Notes under the pieces: generated by a model
The model's database searches: none
What the model was told of the DNA's origin: nothing
The model's input: only the letters and a program-made list of their open reading frames with translations
Source: Tannerella sp.
Lineage (GTDB): Bacteria > Bacteroidota > Bacteroidia > Bacteroidales > Tannerellaceae
Assembly (NCBI GenBank): GCA_031272655.1
Contig: JAISTJ010000011.1
Span: 1-13,330 of the forward strand
Length of the DNA: 13,330 bases
Direction of reading: 5' to 3'
Part shown: piece by piece, positions 1-5,779 of the stretch
Layout of the letters: each line of letters starts with the position of its first letter
Position numbering within the stretch: position 1 is the first letter of the stretch
Made by a program: the position numbers and the translations under genes

Positions 1-427
1 CGTCGATAAACTTCTCCGGCTTGACGTCCACGCCGAGGTCTATCACCTCCCAGCCCGAACCTTCTACCATCATGGCTACGAGGTTCTTGCCGATGTCGTG
101 CAGGTCGCCGAAGACGGTACCTATCACGAAAGTGCCTTTGCGCTTGACCTGCCCCGATGTGAAGAAGGGCTTCAGGTGCGCCATACCTGCGCTCATAGCC
201 TTTGCAGCGAGCAGCATGTTCGGCACGAAAGCCTTGCCCTGCGCAAATTTCTCGCCGATGATGCTCATGCCCTTCACCAGCGCGTCCAATACTGTGGCGG
301 GTTCGATGCCTTCATCGAGCGCCTGTTTTGTTAACTCGTCAACGCCGTTTTCTCCTTTGTTCAGCGCCTTGTTTACTTTGCCCGTCTCTGTCAGAGCGGC
401 AAGTTTCTCCAATAATTCTGTGTTCAT
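1..427 (-). CDS. Corrinoid (B12-binding) methyltransferase protein, 3'-truncated by window edge
   Basis: Reading down from the ATG at 427-425, the frame is open for 142 codons to the window edge, so the C-terminal part is missing; family members are usually about 210 residues. An N-terminal four-helix cap (about residues 1-90) carries the typical stretch FVPNMLLAAKAMSAGM at 67-82. The cobalamin-binding Rossmann domain begins near residue 98 and has the signature DLHDIGKN at 108-115, whose His110 is the expected lower axial ligand to cobalt. Known role of the family: cytoplasmic corrinoid protein that shuttles a methyl group between a substrate-specific methyltransferase (methanol, methylamine or O-demethylase type) and an acceptor such as tetrahydrofolate. 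The partner methyltransferase is not in the window, so the substrate cannot be named. It is not methionine synthase, because the cap begins at the N-terminus. The gene is divergent from the membrane-protein gene at 750. Family assignment is strong; substrate is unknown. Confidence 0.9.
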   Translation of the reverse strand, partial: MNTELLEKLAALTETGKVNKALNKGENGVDELTKQALDEGIEPATVLDALVKGMSIIGEKFAQGKAFVPNMLLAAKAMSAGMAHLKPFFTSGQVKRKGTFVIGTVFGDLHDIGKNLVAMMVEGSGWEVIDLGVDVKPEKFID

Positions 428-454
428 TGTTATTAAATGTTGAAATTCTGACCG

Positions 455-462
455 CAAAAATA
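455..462 (-). promoter_or_regulatory. Putative -7 promoter element for the corrinoid-protein gene
   Basis: On the minus strand this reads TATTTTTG, an exact match to the Bacteroidota TAnnTTTG element, 27 nt upstream of the start codon. The expected TTTG at -33 is poorly matched (TGCG near 482-485). Transcription would start around 448, leaving a leader of only about 20 nt, too short for a riboswitch. Confidence 0.45.
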
Positions 463-533
463 ATAAAATTTTTTATAATAACGCATTTCTGTAAAAAAAA
501 TCTGTTTCAACGATGAATTTAACTTAAAATTAT

Positions 534-591
534 GTGTCATTTTTTGTAACAAACTTTTATTTTCGACCTTGAAAATGACAAAAAATGACAC
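534..591. repeat. 14-bp perfect inverted repeat, 30-nt spacer
   Basis: The left arm GTGTCATTTTTTGT at 534-547 is the exact reverse complement of ACAAAAAATGACAC at 578-591. The right arm overlaps a short direct repeat, AAAATGACA at 572-580 and 582-590. It could be an RNA stem or paired binding sites; no function can be assigned from sequence alone. Confidence 0.75.
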
Positions 592-606
592 TTTCGCTGT
601 TTGAAA

Positions 607-623
607 GTTGCAAAAAATGCAAC
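607..623. repeat. GTTGCA / TGCAAC inverted repeat
   Basis: GTTGCA at 607-612 and TGCAAC at 618-623 face each other across AAAAA. The same half-sites recur in the larger palindrome at 635-666, which suggests a repeated recognition motif rather than chance. Confidence 0.65.
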
Positions 624-634
624 ATTCGCAGTCA

Positions 635-666
635 AAGTTGCATTTTGTGTACATAAAATGCAACTT
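635..666. repeat. 32-bp near-perfect palindrome
   Basis: The arms AAGTTGCATTTT (635-646) and AAAATGCAACTT (655-666) are exact reverse complements. The centre GTGTACAT contains the palindrome TGTACA, so only one symmetric pair (647/654) fails, and as plus-strand RNA that pair would be a G-U wobble. The half-site GTTGCA is shared with 607-623. It lies roughly 52-83 bp upstream of the -7 element of the plus-strand gene and 170 bp or more upstream of the corrinoid-gene -7 element. Either a double operator or a strong hairpin is possible. No U-run follows on either strand, which argues against a terminator. Confidence 0.8.
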
Positions 667-717
667 CTTCGTGAAATCGGTTGCGGAAATCAATTTTTTT
701 ATTTCATTTTGTTGTTT

Positions 718-725
718 TATCTTTG
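718..725 (+). promoter_or_regulatory. Putative -7 promoter element for the membrane-protein gene
   Basis: TATCTTTG matches the Bacteroidota TAnnTTTG element exactly. A TTTT at 695-698 sits at the 19-nt spacing expected for the TTTG -33 element (3 of 4). Transcription would start near 732, which decides the start of the downstream gene in favour of the ATG at 750 over the in-frame ATG at 681. Confidence 0.55.
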
Positions 726-749
726 CAGCGGATTTTAAAGAAAAAAAGT

Positions 750-1532
750 ATGTATAAAGCGTATTTGTGTATAATTTTTATTGCCAGCCATTATGTCGCG
801 GCAACTGCCGGTGTTTTTCGCGTAACCGGCTCATTATATGATTATTCCGTACAGGTTCCGGAAGGGTGGGATTTGATTCCTGCGGAAAGTATTGCCCCCG
901 ATCTTCAGCAAGATGCGAAGATTGATTGTGGATTATTCCCTGTTAATCAGCAAGATTACTTTGAAGGCAATTTTGTGGTAACGCATTTTATGCCTGTAAA
1001 TAAGGAACTTACGAACTTGACTTTTAAGCAAATTATTGATGAGATTACAGTTTTGAACAGGCAAAATGAAGTCAGAAGCGACACACTATCAGTGCGTTTC
1101 GACAAAATGATACCTGATGAAGCAAATTATTGCCTGCGAAGTTATTTTTCGGTAAGCAAGGGCGCTGTCGAGATGAGGAAGTGCCATACTTTGTACCTTA
1201 CCAAGCATGGTTATGTCTCTGTTGTAACATACAGTAAATCAGGCGGTAAACCTATAGGGCAGGTGCAAAATCAGATGTCCGGTTTGATACAGGTTGCGCC
1301 GGAGTTCTGTTATAGCGAGCCTTTGCAGCAGAGTGCCTCTGTCGGCTATTTTATTTTTTCGTTGACATTAGCCCTTGTAGTGTATGTAATCCTCTCAATA
1401 TTAGCCAAAAAGAGAGACGGTCTAATCCTCCTACAAAAAAAGCTGCTATCATATTCCAACCCAAACCTCAAACTTAAAAACTTCAAACTCCCAACCTCAA
1501 ACTTCAAATCTCAAACTTCCAACCTCAAATAG
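750..1532 (+). CDS. Unrecognised exported single-pass membrane protein, 260 aa, with repeat-derived C-terminal tail
   Basis: I do not recognise the family. The start at 750 is chosen because a good promoter element lies at 718-725, inside the extension to the upstream in-frame ATG at 681, and because the resulting N-terminus is a plausible signal peptide (residues 1-20, ending AATA before GVF). Residues 21-196 form a soluble, presumably periplasmic domain with cysteines at 60, 129, 145 and 187. Residues 198-218 (GYFIFSLTLALVVYVILSILA) form one membrane helix followed by KKR, giving an outside-in topology with the tail in the cytoplasm. The last roughly 25 residues (NLKLKNFKLP... to the stop) are encoded by a G-free CTCAAACTT-type repeat array and probably are not ancestral protein sequence. 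The stop overlaps the stop of convergent rpiB by 8 nt. No enzyme motif is visible. Confidence 0.7.
   Translation: MYKAYLCIIFIASHYVAATAGVFRVTGSLYDYSVQVPEGWDLIPAESIAPDLQQDAKIDCGLFPVNQQDYFEGNFVVTHFMPVNKELTNLTFKQIIDEITVLNRQNEVRSDTLSVRFDKMIPDEANYCLRSYFSVSKGAVEMRKCHTLYLTKHGYVSVVTYSKSGGKPIGQVQNQMSGLIQVAPEFCYSEPLQQSASVGYFIFSLTLALVVYVILSILAKKRDGLILLQKKLLSYSNPNLKLKNFKLPTSNFKSQTSNLK
1446..1531. repeat. G-free, CTCAAACTT-type repeat array
   Basis: The plus strand has no G for 86 nt. CTCAAACTT occurs exactly at 1467-1475, 1496-1504 and 1510-1518, the permuted CTTCAAACT at 1481-1489, and CCAACCTCAAA at 1491-1501 and 1519-1529, a 28-nt period. The array supplies the C-terminal codons of the plus-strand membrane protein and the stop codon of rpiB (1527-1525, minus). 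Confidence 0.85.
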
Positions 1533-1962
1533 CCCGGATCCGTTCAAGGTGTCTGCCGGCTTCAAAGGGGGTGTCCAAGTATTTAGAGACGCATTTAAGG
1601 GCTTCGTCGGCAGTGATGAAGCGGGCGGGCAGGACAAGGACGTTCGACAGGTTATGGGCGCTGACTAAGCGGGCTATCTCTTCGTTCCATGCAAGACCTG
1701 CCCTGATGTGAGGGTATTTGTTGAGGGTTACAGCCATGCCGTTGCCTGTGCCGCACAAGGCAATACCCATTGAGAGCCGCCCACTCTCAATGGCATCGCC
1801 CAATTTATGGGCAAAATCGGGATAATCGCTGCGTTCGGTATTGTATGCGCCGAAATCCTCGTATTTAAGCCCCCTCTCGGTGAGAAGCGTTTTGATACGT
1901 TCTTTCAGCTCAAAACCCGTATGGTCGCAAGCCAGACCTATCGTGTCGCCGACAAAGTTCAT
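1525..1962 (-). CDS. rpiB: Ribose-5-phosphate isomerase B
   Basis: A 145-residue protein of the usual RpiB length. It interconverts ribose 5-phosphate and ribulose 5-phosphate in the cytoplasm (non-oxidative pentose phosphate pathway). Visible landmarks: ACDHTGFELK at 11-20 with the Asp-His pair at 13-14, DYPDFA at 46-51, the loop CGTGNGM at 70-76 with the catalytic Cys70, and His103 in the segment AHNLSNVLVLPARF. Galactose-6-phosphate or allose-6-phosphate isomerases share the fold. The transketolase neighbour favours the ribose enzyme. The ATG (1962-1960) overlaps the transketolase stop in ATGA, which implies translational coupling within one transcript. Its stop codon lies inside the G-free repeat array, and it overlaps the convergent membrane-protein gene by 8 nt. 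Confidence 0.93.
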   Translation of the reverse strand: MNFVGDTIGLACDHTGFELKERIKTLLTERGLKYEDFGAYNTERSDYPDFAHKLGDAIESGRLSMGIALCGTGNGMAVTLNKYPHIRAGLAWNEEIARLVSAHNLSNVLVLPARFITADEALKCVSKYLDTPFEAGRHLERIRAI

Positions 1963-3989
1963 TTTACCAAGTTCATTACTTGTTTATAGACATTTTCGCC
2001 AGTAAATCCGAGTTTCTCGTCAAGGGTCTTGTATGGAGCCGAGAATCCGAAAGAGTTCATGCCGAAGATGGAGCCGTTGTCGCCTACAAGCGCCTGTAGT
2101 GTAGCGGGCAGTCCGGAGGTCAGGCCGAAGCGGACAACCCCTTTGGGAAGGATGCTACTGCGGTAGATAGCGCTCTGGTCGCGGAAAAGACCTTCCGACG
2201 GGATAGAAACGATACGCACGCGGTAGCCTTTCTTCATCAACTTTTCGGCGCCTTCAAAGAGGGTTGTAACTTCCGAGCCGTTAGCGATAAGCACTGCGGC
2301 GGGCGTTCCTTTGCAGTCCTGAACGATATATCCGCCTTTCTTCAGCTGTTGGGCGTCGAAACGGCGGCTGCCGCTAATGGCAGGCAGGTTTTTGATGTTC
2401 TGGCGGGATAAAATAAGCGCAACGGGGCGCGAACTTTCTATGGCATATTTCCATGCAAAAATAGTCTCTTCGGCGTCTGCAGGGCGGAACACCGTCATTG
2501 ACCGCTTGCCGTCGTGTGTCTTGATGTTTTCCATCAGTCGCAGTTGGGCTTCATGTTCAACAGGCTGATGAGTAGGGCCATCTTCGCCGACGCGGAACGA
2601 ATCGTGTGTCCAGACGTATATCACGTGCAGTTTCATCAGCGCTGCAAGCCTTACTGCTGGTTTCATATAATCGGAGAAGACGAAGAACGTGCCGCATACG
2701 GGGATAACGCCGCCGTGAAGCGCCATGCCGTTCATGATGCATGCCATTGTCAGCTCGCTAACGCCAATCTGGAGGAATTGGCCGCTGAAATCACCTTTGG
2801 TGAACGCTTTGGTATGTTTCAGGAAGCCGTCGGTTTTGTCCGAGTTGCTGAGGTCGGCCGACGCAACGATCATGTTGCCGACGTTACGCGCATACAGGCC
2901 GAGCATCGTAGCGGAAGCGGCGCGGGTGGCGATGTCGTGCTTCATGTCAATGTTATTGTAGTTTATCCTCGGTAGTTTGCCGTTGAAGTAATGATCTAAT
3001 TTTAAGGCAAGTTCGGGTCTTTCGGCGCGAAATTTATCTTCGTTTGCGGCCATCGTTTGCGCCCATTTCTTAAGCGCTTTCCGGCGTTCGGCGTACAAGT
3101 TTTCCACTTCGGGGAAGATCTTGAACGGGTCTTCGGGGTCGCCACCGAGATTTTTGATAGTAGCGGCATAGTCGGCGCCTGCTGCCGAGAGGGGCTGACC
3201 GTGGGTCGAAACCATATTCTCGAAGCTGTTTCCGTTGGCATCTACAGCGCCTTTGCCCATAATTGTTTTGCCGATGATAAGCGTTGGGCGCTCTTTCTCC
3301 GCTTTTGCCGCTTTGAGGGCTTTGCGGATCTCGTCTGCCGAGTTGCCGTCAATTTTTATTACATACCAGTTCCATGCCTTGTATTTTGCTGCAACATCCT
3401 CAGTATCAACCTCTTCCACTTTTGTTGAAAGCTGGATGTTGTTTGAATCGTAGTACATTATCAGATTGCTCAGCCCCAGATGTCCGGCTATACGTCCGAC
3501 ACCTTGCGATATCTCTTCCTGAATGCCGCCGTCGGAAATGTAGGCGTATGTCTTATGCGCCATCCATTCTCCAAAACGCTGAACCAGAAAGCGTTCCACA
3601 ATAGCTGCTCCGAGAGCCATTGCATGTCCCTGGCCGAGCGGACCCGATGTATTCTCAATGCCTCTCATTACGTCCAATTCGGGGTGTCCGGGCGTCAAAC
3701 TGTCCCATTGGCGGAAGTTTGGAAGCTCTTTCAACGGGAAAAGACCTGCAAGCGAGAGCACCGAATACAGCATTGGAGACATGTGTCCGGGATCAAGAAA
3801 GAAACGGTCGCGGAAAGGGTTATCAGGCTTATCGGGGTCGTAATTGAGAAATTCGCTGTAAAGCACATTGACGAAATCCGCTCCCCCCATTGCGCCTCCG
3901 GGATGACCCGATTTTGCTTTCTCTACCATTGATGCGGCAAGTATTCTTATATTGTCAGCCGCCTGATTCATGATGTTTGTACTGTTCAT
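1959..3989 (-). CDS. tkt: Transketolase
   Basis: A 676-residue full-length transketolase; it transfers two-carbon units from xylulose 5-phosphate to ribose 5-phosphate or erythrose 4-phosphate with thiamine diphosphate and a divalent metal. Order of domains: ThDP/pyrophosphate domain (about 1-330) with SGHPGG at 27-32, GPLGQG at 116-121, the metal/ThDP motif S-DGGIQEE at 152-159 with Asn183, and THG at 262-264; pyrimidine-binding domain (about 350-530) with TRAAS at 355-359, catalytic Glu412 in GVSELTM, and HDSFRVGEDGPTHQP at 462-476; C-terminal domain to 676. The usual GDG is SDG here and the usual RE of G-x-RE is SE. From memory, Bacteroidota transketolases share these variants, so I read them as lineage-typical, not defects. 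The gene begins 22 nt after the TPR protein and overlaps rpiB by 4 nt. The next internal Met (residue 7) is an alternative start. Confidence 0.96.
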   Translation of the reverse strand: MNSTNIMNQAADNIRILAASMVEKAKSGHPGGAMGGADFVNVLYSEFLNYDPDKPDNPFRDRFFLDPGHMSPMLYSVLSLAGLFPLKELPNFRQWDSLTPGHPELDVMRGIENTSGPLGQGHAMALGAAIVERFLVQRFGEWMAHKTYAYISDGGIQEEISQGVGRIAGHLGLSNLIMYYDSNNIQLSTKVEEVDTEDVAAKYKAWNWYVIKIDGNSADEIRKALKAAKAEKERPTLIIGKTIMGKGAVDANGNSFENMVSTHGQPLSAAGADYAATIKNLGGDPEDPFKIFPEVENLYAERRKALKKWAQTMAANEDKFRAERPELALKLDHYFNGKLPRINYNNIDMKHDIATRAASATMLGLYARNVGNMIVASADLSNSDKTDGFLKHTKAFTKGDFSGQFLQIGVSELTMACIMNGMALHGGVIPVCGTFFVFSDYMKPAVRLAALMKLHVIYVWTHDSFRVGEDGPTHQPVEHEAQLRLMENIKTHDGKRSMTVFRPADAEETIFAWKYAIESSRPVALILSRQNIKNLPAISGSRRFDAQQLKKGGYIVQDCKGTPAAVLIANGSEVTTLFEGAEKLMKKGYRVRIVSIPSEGLFRDQSAIYRSSILPKGVVRFGLTSGLPATLQALVGDNGSIFGMNSFGFSAPYKTLDEKLGFTGENVYKQVMNLVK

Positions 3990-4011
3990 TTTCTTAATGT
4001 TTTTATTTTAA

Positions 4012-5715
4012 TTATTTACAATTTTCTTTTATAAGTCGCTCAACCACAGCGTCTCCAAGCTCTTTCGCCTTATTGAAACTTACGCAGGCTTCTTTTTTCT
4101 TCTCTTGACGTAACTGGCTGACTCCCAGTATTCTGTATGCCGAAGCAAAATCTGGTTGCAGCTCTATAGCCTTGCCTGCGTTCTCCTGCGCCTTGAGGTA
4201 ATCTTTAAGTCGCAGGCACACAGACGCTTTCTCGGCGTAATATACAGGATTAAGCCCGTCCGAAGCCATTATTGCCTTGTCAATATCACTCATTGCGCCC
4301 TCAAAATCTTCGGAGCGGAACTTCGCCTGCTCGCGATAGTAGTAGAAAACGTCATTAGCATTGCCGCCGGAAAGCAGCCAGTACCTGTCGTATTCCTTAA
4401 CTACATCGGCAAACAGTCCCATCTGTGTTTTCAGCTCTGCAATCTCAAGCACATAGCCGGCAGCCTCCGTGTCGGGACTTTTGCTTGCCGCACTGTCTAA
4501 TAATGTAATGATTTCAAACGGGTTAGAGCCTTCCATCTGCTGTTTGCACTTTGCCGCAAAATAAAATGAAAGCCCCGACGCCTCATTGCTCTGATTTACA
4601 ATGGAATAATTCTCGAATGCCTTTTCATAATCCTGCTTGCCGAAAGCGATATCGCCCGCAAGCATGTAATATTCGGGGCGGCTGTCTTCTTTCAGCGCAT
4701 TTTGCAGGTATTCGTCGGCTGTCGCCGTGTTCCAGTTTTTATATTGCAAAGTAGAATCGTTAAGTACCACATTATAAATAAGTTTCGCTTTTTCAAACCA
4801 TCCGTCGCCTTTGTTTTTGTTCAGTTTGGATGCCGTTTCAAGGTCTGCTTCGGCGAGGTCGAGGTTTTCTTGTGCGTCGCCACTGCCGAGTTCGCTACGG
4901 TGAAAGGCGTAGTGGGTGGCGCGGCTGATATAACCTTCGGCATTGTCGGGGAAGGTGGAAACGAAGTCGTTTAGCGTCTCAAGGTACGTTACGGCGTCCT
5001 GCTGGGAGGCGTACAGCATCAGCGAGATGCGGGCTTCGTTGTAGTCGGACGACCACACTGTGCGTATCCCAATCTCGGAGTACGCACGCTTGAACATATC
5101 TGTTGTCGTGGCATGCAAACTTTGTATGTAAGCTATTGATAATCCGTAAGTTTTACCTTTGCCGGAAGCGTCCGCCTGTGACATGGCAAACACCTCTCCC
5201 GCGCTGTTCAGAAGCGGGTAGTTCTCTTGCGATACGGGCAGCGGACGGTCTATCCGGAAGTAATCGAAAGAGCCTTTCATCTTGCTGACTTCCGCTATCG
5301 CGCCCTGAGTAAGCTTGTTTTCCTCTTTTGAAGGCAACAGATAACTTGTCTCTCCAACGGCAGGCGATAACTGCGCAACCTTCAGATAATCAAGCTTTTT
5401 CGGCACATTGGCCACTTTGAATCGCACCACGCCGTACATGTCATCGGCGCCGATAACCTGTGTTACGTTCAACTTTACGCCTTCAGAGGTAGTTACAACA
5501 GCTTTTTCGGCGTTACGGAATACCTCGTATGATGCCACAGCCTCGCCTTTTTCACTTATGAAAAAACCGTTGCCCGATTTGCTCACGCCGGTTTTCGACG
5601 TCGCCTCCAAAACAAAAACTGCTTTCGACGCTTTTTCCACCCACTTGGGGGGCTTTTGCGCTGTTGCTGCAATACCTTGAAAAACAGTTAAAAATATGAT
5701 TATTAACTTGTTCAT
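4012..5715 (-). CDS. Exported degenerate trypsin-like (pseudoprotease) and TPR protein
   Basis: A 567-residue protein with a signal peptide (residues 1-19 or 20, ending ATAQ). Residues about 25-200 resemble a DegP/trypsin-like domain: GNGFFISEKGEAVASYEVF at 48-66 corresponds to the strand that normally ends in the catalytic His, here Glu64. The Asp region reads DDMYGVVRFKV (91-101) without the usual D-L-A, and the GNSGGP nucleophile loop is replaced by SQENYPLLN (162-170). All three catalytic residues therefore appear lost, so a proteolytic role is unlikely. Residues about 220-567 are helical with tetratricopeptide-like units, clearest near 340-375 (PEYYMLAGDIAFGKQDYEKA) and 475-550. Likely location is the periplasm or cell surface, acting as a protein-binding scaffold (inference). 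From memory this architecture occurs in other Bacteroidota. It is the first gene of the operon with tkt and rpiB, behind its own promoter. Confidence 0.8.
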   Translation of the reverse strand: MNKLIIIFLTVFQGIAATAQKPPKWVEKASKAVFVLEATSKTGVSKSGNGFFISEKGEAVASYEVFRNAEKAVVTTSEGVKLNVTQVIGADDMYGVVRFKVANVPKKLDYLKVAQLSPAVGETSYLLPSKEENKLTQGAIAEVSKMKGSFDYFRIDRPLPVSQENYPLLNSAGEVFAMSQADASGKGKTYGLSIAYIQSLHATTTDMFKRAYSEIGIRTVWSSDYNEARISLMLYASQQDAVTYLETLNDFVSTFPDNAEGYISRATHYAFHRSELGSGDAQENLDLAEADLETASKLNKNKGDGWFEKAKLIYNVVLNDSTLQYKNWNTATADEYLQNALKEDSRPEYYMLAGDIAFGKQDYEKAFENYSIVNQSNEASGLSFYFAAKCKQQMEGSNPFEIITLLDSAASKSPDTEAAGYVLEIAELKTQMGLFADVVKEYDRYWLLSGGNANDVFYYYREQAKFRSEDFEGAMSDIDKAIMASDGLNPVYYAEKASVCLRLKDYLKAQENAGKAIELQPDFASAYRILGVSQLRQEKKKEACVSFNKAKELGDAVVERLIKENCK

Positions 5716-5740
5716 AAAAAATTTTATGCCTTTTCGGGTA

Positions 5741-5771
5741 CAAAAATAATATTTTTCTTTATATTTTCAAA
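5741..5771 (-). promoter_or_regulatory. Bacteroidota-type promoter of the TPR-tkt-rpiB operon
   Basis: On the minus strand TTTG (5771-5768) is followed after exactly 19 nt by TATTTTTG (5748-5741), matching both consensus boxes at normal spacing. The predicted start of transcription is near 5734, about 19 nt before the ATG. The promoter lies in the 64-nt gap after the RND pump gene. No hairpin terminator is visible in that gap, so some read-through from the efflux operon is possible. Confidence 0.65.
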
Positions 5772-5779
5772 ATTTATCC

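Larger units (their letters stand above)
428..749. other. AT-rich divergent intergenic region with clustered inverted repeats
   Basis: This 322-nt stretch between two divergent starts has no credible gene. It contains the two putative promoters (-7 elements at 455-462 minus and 718-725 plus) and, between them, three inverted repeats described separately: 534-547/578-591, 607-623 and 635-666. A frame on the minus strand (693-433) is open for 86 codons, but its translation is low-complexity and Phe/Lys/Cys-rich and runs through the repeats and a promoter, so I do not call it a gene. Confidence 0.7.

Noticed and set aside
428..500. Cobalamin riboswitch upstream of the corrinoid-protein gene
   Set aside because: Expected from function, but the predicted leader is only about 20 nt and no B12-box-like sequence is seen in the intergenic region.
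433..693. 86-codon open frame on the minus strand between the divergent genes
   Set aside because: The translation is low-complexity (Phe, Lys, Cys and Asn rich), it runs through the inverted repeats and the corrinoid-gene promoter, and it overlaps the putative leader of that gene. It looks like a chance frame in AT-rich DNA.
681..749. Upstream in-frame start (ATG at 681) for the membrane-protein gene
   Set aside because: A good -7 promoter box at 718-725 falls inside this extension, and the extra 23 residues would put a second hydrophobic stretch and a basic cluster ahead of a normal signal peptide.
2514..2975. 153-codon plus-strand frame inside transketolase
   Set aside because: It is antisense to the conserved ThDP-binding core of tkt; no independent support.
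3534..3534. Apparent active-site defect in transketolase (SDG for GDG, and GVSE for GxRE)
   Set aside because: The metal-binding Asp, the Asn, the catalytic Glu412 and the His residues are all kept, and I recall the same variants in other Bacteroidota transketolases, so this is lineage variation, not inactivation.
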